A stretch of 11,678 nucleotides of DNA from Bacteroidota bacterium (GTDB taxonomy: Bacteria; Bacteroidota; Bacteroidia; UKL13-3), in the NCBI GenBank assembly GCA_947460565.1, contig CANHJJ010000038.1:1-11678 (forward strand). The letters run 5' to 3'. The position numbers were made by a program, and so were the translations under genes. Below are positions 1 through 7,352 of the stretch, one piece after another. Every line of letters begins with the position of its first letter. The first letter of the stretch is position 1. A model generated the notes under the pieces. The model was not told the origin of the DNA. It was given only the letters and a program-made list of their open reading frames with translations, and made no database searches.

Positions 1-3000
1 GAATGAAATCAAAGTACCTGCGCCAATTCCAGAAACAAAATAGTTGTTTTTATTTGATGCATCTGAAGCTAAAATTGTATTTGCCGCAAAAGGATTTACG
101 TTTCCAACAACAATCAAACAAATCTTATTATTTGCAGAAGTACTAGTTAATTGAGGTCTATTACCTGTATTTCCTAAAATATTATTCGTCATAGAAATAC
201 CTGTTTTTATATTTGAACCAATATAAACACACGAGGTTCCTCCTGGATTGGAGCCTAATACAGGCATATTCATTACGACTGTGTTGTGAAGCAAACTGAT
301 GGCAGGTGTACCCGCTACACTAATAGTTCCGTCAATAAAAATTCCAGCAGGGTTAGCAGCATTTACTGTTGCAGAGGTACCTCCGGTTGGACTTGCAGTA
401 ACACCGCCAATTCTACTAATATAATTGTTCAAAAAGGTAATTGATCTAGTCGCATCATTGGTAAGTAAAGCTAATTTAATACCATAACAACCAGCACCAG
501 ACAAAGTATTTAAGTTGTAAATAAAGTTTCTAGTAACATCTATGCCGGAGTATGTCAATGTGCTTGATGTCTCATCTAAATCAATCCCTCTAAAGCCATT
601 TGATGATGTTCCATCAGGAACACAATTTCTAATGATGTTACTGTCAACAACCGTAGATTGAACACCCTTTAAATATATTCCAGCAAAATTAACATTACCA
701 CCAATAAAGGTGGTGTTGGCAGCAGTTCCTGTTGGAATAGTTCCACCAATTATGTTTCTAGAGATATTATGACCTGAGCTTGAGCCCAAACTTCTTATTG
801 CAATTCCATTACCTACTGATTGGATAATATTATCAGTAAAGGTATAATTATTAAGATTTGAATTTAAAGTAACAAAACCTAAAGAGGCTCTTGTACCCAT
901 GTATATACCAAAACTTGTAAACACAGATGTGACAGAAGAATTACCCGAAATAACACAATTTCTAATTGTAATATTACTTGATCCCGTGTCTAATGGCGTA
1001 ATACCAATAACTCTATTCGTGGTGCTTACAGCCAACGGTGGAATTGCAAAACGAATATTTTTATTTGCTCTACCATCAAAAGTAATATAACTAGCTCCTG
1101 AAAAATTAATTACAGAACTAAAATTTGGTGCAGAAGCTAAATTGGGCATAGTAATGGTAATATTAGTATCGTTGGCAACTCTAAAAATGATAGGCGTTGC
1201 GAAACTTGTACCTAAATAATCATTCAAGGCTGGCAAATAACCAGGCTCACCAGTATATCCTTTTCTTACCTCAAAAGTTATTGCTCCACCACTACCTCCA
1301 CCTACACCATAGGAATTAATATGGTTTATGGCTTGCGTGATATTTTTAAAAGTACCATTTGAAGAATTTTGTAAAGTTGGAGGATTGTCAACGTTGTTAA
1401 TCAAATAAACTGCACCTGAATTCAATGGACAAACAGGATTTATTGAATCACCATTCCAGTGATGGCATCCTATTGAGGAGAATCTTCCTGCAACTTGACT
1501 TCCATTTACTAAATAGGTCCTTTGATTACCAAATATATCTGTTGTAGGTCTATATCTTAAAGATGAATAAACTGGTATTCCAACAAAGTTATTAATTAAA
1601 TGTATGCCTCTATTATAGTTTAAGTGATTCAATCCACTAGCAAAAGTACATATAGTATCATTTGAAAAAGCAGGAGGAGTAGAAATAGACAATGAATCAG
1701 ATGGTGAATACAATCTGAAATTTTTTAATGATTGTGATTTTAAATACCCACTTAAAGCTAAAATATTTGATGACGCTATGTTACCAATACTATGAATACC
1801 TGCTCTAATATTTGAAACATAATAGTTGTTATAGTTAATATAAGCAAATGGCCATCCAGAAGTAGAACCTACTTGAAGACAAGAGTTGTTTCCCGATCCC
1901 ATTGTATTAGAGAATATATTATTCATACAAATAACACCACCTGTAACACCTGCCGCCATTCCCATACAAGTTGACTGACTATTAACCAACATTGTATCTT
2001 GGTTGAGGTTAATTGAGTTATAATAAATCTCTAAACCCGCATTTGAAGTAGTGCTTTCGAGCATAATACCCACAGTTTGCGTGCTTAGATTATTAGCATT
2101 AGAACTTCCATAAGCAATAATTTTTGCAATGGAATTGTTTGCAACCAACATTCTTAATTGTTGAGTATGCGATCCCATGTTGATACGAATACCACTGATA
2201 CCATTACCTGCGGCATTACTAAACAAATTATAGATTTGATTATTAACAATTTGAATATTACTATCTAGAGAAAAGGCAGATCCTTCATTGAATAAATTGA
2301 TAGCTCTGTAATTAGTAGCAGCTATAAAGTTGTTTCTAATAACATTACCATCAATAACTGCATTTTTGATGGCGCTAGCATAAATACCAGAAGGGCTTGA
2401 AGTTCCACTACCAACTGAAGCTGAACCTAAAGCAGCTAAAGCCAATGTGCCAGGAGTTAATGTTGGAAATGAATAGCCACCAATAATGTTATTACTGATT
2501 GTAATTCTATCATCTTGTTGTCCATTTGAGGTAGTAAAACCTCTATAATAAATACCGTTTTGAGTACCTAGGATATTGTTATTTGTAAAAGAAATGAAAG
2601 CATTCCTGCCGCGACTCGGAACAGCAGGCGTGCCTGTAATACCACCTACATAAATACCAGCAAAAGTATTGGACAAATTAGCAGTTGAGCTACCAATAAT
2701 ATTGCAATTATTGATAGTAATATATTGAACACCTGAAGCATTTGTACCAGTTGATGGCGTCAAATCAATAACTTTAGTAGTACCTGTAGTAGCTGCTGCT
2801 GGCATTACAAAGCTAATCGCCCTAGTATTTCCTGCACCTGAACCATCAATTGTAAACCATCGAATACCATTAAATCGAACCAAACTACCATTAGCACCAA
2901 TGGCTCCATTTGTAGTAATAGCAAAGGATTGACCATTTGTTTTCAAGGTGATTGCTTTGGTTGAATCACTCATATTGGGATACCCCCCGCTTGCACCGCC

Positions 3001-3318
3001 AATTGAAATTGGAGCAGATTCAATTGGGTTATAACCTGTAGTTAAAATAATAGTGATAGGAGATCTATTGCCACCAATATCTACACCTAAAGTGTTCAAA
3101 AAATGAATAATTCCCGAATTGGCGGTAATGGTGCTCGTTGTACTTCCTCCCATTAAGCTCGGAAAAGTATCTCTAGGTGCCACAACATCCGTTGCTCCAT
3201 TCACATAGTAAGTTTGCCCGCCCACTAACTGTGAGTAGGATTTGCCACTAAAAAGTAGTACTGCCAAAACAGCTAAAAAAACTACTTTCAAAAGAGGGTT
3301 AGTAATTGTTTTTCTCAT
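1..3318 (-). CDS. Giant secreted parallel beta-helix protein, N-terminal part (C-terminus beyond left edge)
   Basis: The minus frame is open without a stop from the ATG at 3318 to base 1, giving 1106 codons, so the gene is cut by the window edge. Residues 1-29 form a signal peptide (MRKTITNPLLKVVFLAVLAV, then a hydrophobic stretch ending SYS before Gln). The rest is rich in Gly, Asn, Ser, Thr and Ile, with recurring rungs such as NNIIGG, YITINNC and SNITIRNC. These are typical of right-handed parallel beta-helix repeats. Two modules are visible. Module 1 has FTIDG at 155-159 and ends near DIFGNQR (594-600) and SSIGCHHW (614-621). Module 2 starts near 650 with NGTFKNITQAINHIN and has YITFDG at 744-749. 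Bacteroidota proteins of this build are exported, usually with a T9SS tail; any such tail would lie off the window. The substrate is unknown; adhesion or polysaccharide binding is inference. It is transcribed from its own promoter at 3354-3383 and has no Shine-Dalgarno sequence. Confidence 0.85.
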   Translation of the reverse strand, partial: MRKTITNPLLKVVFLAVLAVLLFSGKSYSQLVGGQTYYVNGATDVVAPRDTFPSLMGGSTTSTITANSGIIHFLNTLGVDIGGNRSPITIILTTGYNPIESAPISIGGASGGYPNMSDSTKAITLKTNGQSFAITTNGAIGANGSLVRFNGIRWFTIDGSGAGNTRAISFVMPAAATTGTTKVIDLTPSTGTNASGVQYITINNCNIIGSSTANLSNTFAGIYVGGITGTPAVPSRGRNAFISFTNNNILGTQNGIYYRGFTTSNGQQDDRITISNNIIGGYSFPTLTPGTLALAALGSASVGSGTSSPSGIYASAIKNAVIDGNVIRNNFIAATNYRAINLFNEGSAFSLDSNIQIVNNQIYNLFSNAAGNGISGIRINMGSHTQQLRMLVANNSIAKIIAYGSSNANNLSTQTVGIMLESTTSNAGLEIYYNSINLNQDTMLVNSQSTCMGMAAGVTGGVICMNNIFSNTMGSGNNSCLQVGSTSGWPFAYINYNNYYVSNIRAGIHSIGNIASSNILALSGYLKSQSLKNFRLYSPSDSLSISTPPAFSNDTICTFASGLNHLNYNRGIHLINNFVGIPVYSSLRYRPTTDIFGNQRTYLVNGSQVAGRFSSIGCHHWNGDSINPVCPLNSGAVYLINNVDNPPTLQNSSNGTFKNITQAINHINSYGVGGGSGGAITFEVRKGYTGEPGYLPALNDYLGTSFATPIIFRVANDTNITITMPNLASAPNFSSVINFSGASYITFDGRANKNIRFAIPPLAVSTTNRVIGITPLDTGSSNITIRNCVISGNSSVTSVFTSFGIYMGTRASLGFVTLNSNLNNYTFTDNIIQSVGNGIAIRSLGSSSGHNISRNIIGGTIPTGTAANTTFIGGNVNFAGIYLKGVQSTVVDSNIIRNCVPDGTSSNGFRGIDLDETSSTLTYSGIDVTRNFIYNLNTLSGAGCYGIKLALLTNDATRSITFLNNYISRIGGVTASPTGGTSATVNAANPAGIFIDGTISVAGTPAISLLHNTVVMNMPVLGSNPGGTSCVYIGSNIKTGISMTNNILGNTGNRPQLTSTSANNKICLIVVGNVNPFAANTILASDASNKNNYFVSGIGAGTLISF

Positions 3319-3353
3319 ATCAATTTTAAAAAATTTCAATAATATATCAAATC

Positions 3354-3383
3354 CAAAGTTATAAAGAACGCAAATAAAAACAA
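3354..3383 (-). promoter_or_regulatory. Bacteroidota-type promoter for the beta-helix protein gene
   Basis: On the minus strand the -33 element TTG (3381-3383) is followed by exactly 19 bases and then TAACTTTG (3354-3361), a perfect match to the -7 consensus TAnnTTTG of the Bacteroidota primary sigma factor. Thirty-five bases separate the -7 box from the ATG at 3318, so the leader would be about 28-30 nt. The -33 element begins only 8 bases past the stop codon of the OstA-like gene, so this large gene can be expressed independently of its upstream neighbour. I see no hairpin terminator between the two genes, so read-through is also possible. Confidence 0.6.
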
Positions 3384-3391
3384 GTGTATCC

Positions 3392-4927
3392 TTAATTTTT
3401 ATTATAAAATTTACTTAGCAAGTTGTTATTTAGCCTTTTGGGTCTCAGTTTATCTTGCCATTTGAATCCCTTAAGTCTTAGCATTTCAGGCTTTTGCTCA
3501 TCTAATGGGTACATCGTAGCATCTGGTTTGGTGTTGAAAACAGTTTTACTTAATACCTTGTTAACAAAGTGAAATTCCATCTCACTACAGTCTATTACAT
3601 TTACCCCAACATAATTTACTGAGTCTTCTTTCGCGTAATAAATGCTTTGTCCGTTGCCAAAAACTTTGATATATTTAATATTACTACTATCAAAATAACC
3701 TCTCATATTGCGTCCCTTCACTTGATTAAAATGTTGCCCTTTTACTTTTGACGCGGTGAATGAATTATTGAGTAAATAAAAAGAGTCTAGCCTGCTGTTA
3801 TTTATAAAAAACTTAATGGTATCAGAAGTAATTTGATTCTCACCTGTCCACATGATTGGGCTTTTATATAACCACAAAACCGAATCATCTTGCATATAAA
3901 CCATCGAGTCGCAAATTGCTTGCATATCACTTTTGAAAATTTTTGCTGAATGATAGGCTTCAAAGCGTTGCTTTTGCTTTTTATCTCTTTGGTATAAATA
4001 AAGGGTATCAGCATATAAAAACATACTGTCTTTTTTATCCATAAGCTTAATTGCATAAGGATTTTGAGCAACATAACTTCGTTTGGTTTTACCATTGTTC
4101 TCACCAAAATCACCCAGCAGCCTAATGTCTTGTGCCGAGTCAAACAAATCTACATTCCTAAAAGCACGACCTAATTTCAATTTTCCATCATAATACAGAC
4201 TGTCAGCTTTAAGTATTTTATTCTCGCTAATCAAAACAGCATTTTTGCTAAATTGTGCTTGTTCTTTGCTTGTATTATACCAGCCGTTCTCGCAAATAAT
4301 CTTATCTGTTTTACTTAAAATGGTAGTGGGTCCATAAAAATAGGAGATTTTCGTAAAAGTGTTATACATCAAAGTGTCACTATACATGGTATAATTAGGA
4401 TTAATTACACTCACTTTTTTCTTAAAAAAAAACTCTTTCCGTTGGGCATAATAATAACCCATTTGGCTCTTCAATGTAGTTTGCTGTTTGTTTACTATAA
4501 TGCCTTCCTGGGCATAGTAGCCATAACTCTGAGAAAGGTCATAGTCTAATTGTTGGGTAGTTAGCGTAATTGATGGATCTGTTAAGACCACGTTTCTCTC
4601 AATATAAGCTTTCTTTTCGTTTCCATTATATCTAAGATATTCCCCTGTAATGGTGATGGTATCATTACTGACAATCTTTACATTTGAAAAAGCTTCCAAC
4701 TTATTACTATCATCATACAAAAGTGCACTGTCACAAAACATAAGTGTTGAACCTTGCTTTAGTTGAACATTTCCAATCAACTTAGTCAAACTTCCATAAA
4801 CAGACTTAGTATTACCTTCTAATGTTTTAGCGAAAATCACCTCAACCCTGCTTCTTTGTTGCGCATAGGTGCAAAGCACAAGTAGATTTAATAATAATGT
4901 TACCCAAATAATTTTAAAATACGACAT
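3392..4927 (-). CDS. OstA-like / LptA-family envelope protein
   Basis: This is a 511-residue exported protein of the Bacteroidota OstA-like family, related to LptA and the N-terminal domain of LptD. Those proteins carry lipopolysaccharide across the periplasm on an open beta-jellyroll. After the signal peptide (MSYFKIIWVTLLLNLLVLCT, cleavage likely at TYA before QQ) come repeated short beta-strand units with the family pattern of an aspartate-initiated strand and a following tyrosine: CDSALLYDD, GEYLRYNGNEKKAYIERNVV, YSDTLMYN, ADSLYYDG, ADTLYLYQ, CDSMVYMQDD. The C-terminus is basic (LRPKRLNNNLLSKFYNKN). I chose the ATG at 4927 over the in-frame ATG at 4993. The longer form puts 22 extra residues before a good signal peptide and overlaps the divergent tilS start by 30 bases. 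Cys19 is not in a valid lipobox, because the preceding residue is Leu. The gene diverges from tilS with 36 bases between starts. Lipopolysaccharide transport is inferred from family membership. Confidence 0.85.
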   Translation of the reverse strand: MSYFKIIWVTLLLNLLVLCTYAQQRSRVEVIFAKTLEGNTKSVYGSLTKLIGNVQLKQGSTLMFCDSALLYDDSNKLEAFSNVKIVSNDTITITGEYLRYNGNEKKAYIERNVVLTDPSITLTTQQLDYDLSQSYGYYAQEGIIVNKQQTTLKSQMGYYYAQRKEFFFKKKVSVINPNYTMYSDTLMYNTFTKISYFYGPTTILSKTDKIICENGWYNTSKEQAQFSKNAVLISENKILKADSLYYDGKLKLGRAFRNVDLFDSAQDIRLLGDFGENNGKTKRSYVAQNPYAIKLMDKKDSMFLYADTLYLYQRDKKQKQRFEAYHSAKIFKSDMQAICDSMVYMQDDSVLWLYKSPIMWTGENQITSDTIKFFINNSRLDSFYLLNNSFTASKVKGQHFNQVKGRNMRGYFDSSNIKYIKVFGNGQSIYYAKEDSVNYVGVNVIDCSEMEFHFVNKVLSKTVFNTKPDATMYPLDEQKPEMLRLKGFKWQDKLRPKRLNNNLLSKFYNKN

Positions 4928-4963
4928 TTGCCTCAAAACTAATATTTTTATAGATAAAGCATA

Positions 4964-6292
4964 ATGCTGAAGGCGTTTCAAAAATATATTCAATCGAAAT
5001 CACTATTCGACAATAATGACAAGATATTACTTGCCATCAGTGGTGGCGTTGATTCGATGGTGATGCTTCATTTATTTAAAGAGGCAGGCTATAATTTCCA
5101 AGTTGCACATTGCAACTTCAAATTAAGAGACAAAGCAAGCGACATGGATGAGGAATTCCTAAATGAATATTGTACAGAAAACCATATTATTTCTCATTTT
5201 ATTAGTTTTGATACACAAGCTTATTCAAAAGAAAAAAAATTATCAATTGAAGAAACAGCGAGGAATTTAAGGTATACATGGTTTGAGGAATTGCTTAAAA
5301 CAAATGACTTAGATTTTATAGCAACTGCACATCATAAAAACGATGTTAGTGAAACCATGCTTTTAAACCTTTCTAGAGGCACTGGCATTAAGGGTCTTCA
5401 TGGTATATTGCCTAAACGCGATACATTGATTCGGCCTATGTTATTTGCTAGCAAATTGGATATCGAAAATTACGCCCAAACGAATCAAATTAAATTTGTC
5501 TTTGACCAAACAAATAACAAGAAAGAATATACAAGAAATAAAATTCGCCATGAATTAATTCCCTTATTCAATTCATTAAATCCTGACTTTATTAATAGTA
5601 GTAACTTACTAGCAAATTATGTCCTCGAAACAGAATCATTATTGAACTATTTTGTTAATGAAATTCGCAAAAAATCAATCAGTATGATTGGAAATAATCT
5701 ATGTATTGATTTTAACCAAATAGATGAAAATATTCTTAACCAAACCCTTTTATTTGAGCTCATTCGACCATATGATTTTAATAGTTCACAAAATGCAGAC
5801 ATTTACTCATCCATAGGTAAATCAGGCCTCACATTCCACAGCAAAGGGTATGATTTAATTGTTGATAGAAACAAAATATTCATTAAGTCAAACTCCCATA
5901 AAGACATTGATAAAATGCGAATTGTAATTGATAGTTTACCTTTTAAAATTGAAATATTTGGCACACAGTATTGTTTCGATGTAATTGATAGGTATAAAAT
6001 TTCTGATGATGATTTAATAGCAAAAAAAATACAATACATTAACTTTGATTCACTCAAATTACCCCTCATTATTCGATCACCTGAAGAAGGTGAAAAATTC
6101 TCCCCATATGGATTAAAAGGTTCCAAAAAAATAAGTGATTATTTGACCGATAAAAAAGTGAATTTGATAGATAAGCATCAATTATTAGGGCTTTATGAAG
6201 TGGCGATTATTGGGTTATTAGGATTGGAAATTGACAATAAGTTTGCCATTCAGAATACCACAAAAAAGTGCATGAAAATAGAGCGATTTTAA
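4964..6292 (+). CDS. tilS: tRNA(Ile)-lysidine synthetase TilS
   Basis: TilS uses ATP to attach lysine to C34 of the CAU anticodon of tRNA-Ile2. This changes both its decoding (AUA instead of AUG) and its charging, and the gene is essential in most bacteria. The 442-residue protein has the N-type PP-loop SGGVDS at 26-31, AHCNFKLR at 48-55 (the counterpart of HVNHGLR), the conserved SIEETARNLRY at 94-104, and HHKNDVSETMLLNLSRGTG at 123-141, the nucleotide-site signature. RNKIRHELIP at 191-200 completes the catalytic core. The C-terminal TilS domain follows, with IRSPEEGEKF near 370-379 and GSKKISDYLTDKKV from 386. The length is normal for a full TilS with its C-terminal tRNA-binding domain, and no key residue appears to be missing. 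The start is set by the short distance to the PP-loop; no Shine-Dalgarno sequence or convincing promoter is seen. The gene diverges from the OstA-like gene and converges on the surface-protein gene, sharing a hairpin terminator with it. Confidence 0.97.
   Translation: MLKAFQKYIQSKSLFDNNDKILLAISGGVDSMVMLHLFKEAGYNFQVAHCNFKLRDKASDMDEEFLNEYCTENHIISHFISFDTQAYSKEKKLSIEETARNLRYTWFEELLKTNDLDFIATAHHKNDVSETMLLNLSRGTGIKGLHGILPKRDTLIRPMLFASKLDIENYAQTNQIKFVFDQTNNKKEYTRNKIRHELIPLFNSLNPDFINSSNLLANYVLETESLLNYFVNEIRKKSISMIGNNLCIDFNQIDENILNQTLLFELIRPYDFNSSQNADIYSSIGKSGLTFHSKGYDLIVDRNKIFIKSNSHKDIDKMRIVIDSLPFKIEIFGTQYCFDVIDRYKISDDDLIAKKIQYINFDSLKLPLIIRSPEEGEKFSPYGLKGSKKISDYLTDKKVNLIDKHQLLGLYEVAIIGLLGLEIDNKFAIQNTTKKCMKIERF
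4979..4986 (-). promoter_or_regulatory. Possible -7 element for the OstA-like gene inside the tilS 5' end
   Basis: On the minus strand TATTTTTG matches TAnnTTTG. It lies 51 bases before the ATG at 4927 and downstream of the alternative ATG at 4993, so if real it supports the shorter start. The nearest upstream TTG (5011-5013) gives a 24-base spacer, longer than usual. A second match, TAGTTTTG at 4934-4941, lies only 6 bases from the ATG and has no TTG at a suitable distance. In DNA this AT-rich either match could be chance. Confidence 0.2.
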
Positions 6293-6342
6293 AAAATTAT
6301 ATTTCCAAGTTTTAAAATACCTTTCCTTCTTGTCAAACAAAA

Positions 6343-6373
6343 AAAGGCGGTCATCTGAATGATAACCGCCTTT
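6343..6373. terminator. Bidirectional intrinsic terminator between tilS and the convergent surface-protein gene
   Basis: AAAGGCGGT (6343-6351) pairs with ACCGCCTTT (6365-6373) over 9 bp. One mismatch and a further 3 bp follow before a 5-base loop. On the minus strand the stem is followed by a T7 run and GTTTG, a strong terminator for the gene ending at 6393, 19 bases away. On the plus strand it is followed by the stem's TTT and an AT-rich stretch, so it can also stop tilS transcripts about 50 bases past the tilS stop. Confidence 0.85.
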
Positions 6374-6392
6374 CTATATTATACTAAACTTA

Positions 6393-7352
6393 CTATTTAG
6401 CTAAGTTAAACTTCTTAGAATAAGTAGCTGTTTCTGTTTCAATATTTAAGATGTAAATACCAAAAGCTTTTCCTTGCAAATCTATTTCCGCTTTACTGCC
6501 GCTTACGTTAACCTTCACATCAGATATTTCTTTACCTAACATATCAAACACTTTTAGAGTTTTGATGTGCTCTTTCTCATTCAACTCAATTGTCATTAGA
6601 CCATTAGTTGGAACTGGATAAAGTTTAACATCGCCCGATTTAACCTCTTCTACTGCCGAGATAAAATTATCTCTAACCTTTACTTGACGTGTAACAGGAA
6701 GTGCTGAATTACCACTTGGATCAGTAACATAATACGATACCAAGTATGTTCCCGGTATTTGATTATTAAGTTTGGATAAATCAGCCACTGGAGTTAGGTT
6801 GGTATAATAACAATCTTGCACTAAAGGCAATTGATCATTATATTTAGAGAATCTATCAATTTCAACAATGGAAGGACCGGTTAAAGTTAATGTTGGCTTG
6901 CTTTTCTTAACAAAATTAACACTGCGTGTAACCACTGCTGTATTGCCAGATCCATCAGTCACAGTATATTCAATTGTACCAGTTCCAATTTTACCCGAAA
7001 CCAAATTAGATTTAGTCTTAACAGTCAATGCATTTAATGGCCAATAGTTGTCAGTCAATGTATAACCAGGATCAGTAAAACCATCACAAACTTCAACATT
7101 GGCAGGATTATCACCTCTAAGTTCAATTGTTGGAGCAATTAAATCTTTAACCTGCACTTCTAATAAATAAGGTTTTGCATCATTATTAAAGCTATCCGAA
7201 GCGGTATATACTAAGTTATAAGTACCAATATTATTTGGATTCACTTCACCTAGCACATTAATATCTGAGTTACGCAAAGGTTTTTGATAATTATCTGTAA
7301 TCGATACCACATTTTTACTCATGGCATCAAAAACAGTATTTACCTGTTGAAC
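6393..7352 (-). repeat. Paralogous tail, copy A (pairs with 10709-11677)
   Basis: The last 319 residues of the 1381-residue protein (from V1063) align end to end with the 322 visible residues of the gene at the right edge. By eye they are about two-thirds identical overall. The shared part covers most of Ig-like repeat 3, all of repeats 4 and 5, and the T9SS domain. Conservation continues right up to the window edge, so the duplication is longer than what is seen. It is best explained as a tandem gene duplication, not a mobile element. Confidence 0.85.

Noticed and set aside
899..1090. Plus-strand open frame of 63 codons
   Set aside because: It lies wholly inside the intact beta-helix gene on the opposite strand and has no recognisable motif.
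1..3318. Repetitive Asn/Gly-rich stretch as a CRISPR or tandem DNA repeat array
   Set aside because: The repetition is at the protein level (beta-helix rungs); I see no regular DNA unit or spacer pattern.
3802..4143. Minus-strand open frame of 113 codons
   Set aside because: It is an out-of-frame shadow of the OstA-like gene; the true frame shows the family repeats and a signal peptide.
4870..4872. OstA-like protein as a lipoprotein anchored at Cys19
   Set aside because: The residue before the Cys is Leu, which does not fit a lipobox; cleavage after TYA is more likely.
5803..6126. Minus-strand open frame of 107 codons inside tilS
   Set aside because: It is antisense to the conserved C-terminal part of TilS and has no independent coding features.
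6343..6373. Hairpin as a riboswitch, attenuator or small RNA
   Set aside because: It lies between two convergent stop codons with flanking A and T runs, which a shared terminator explains fully.
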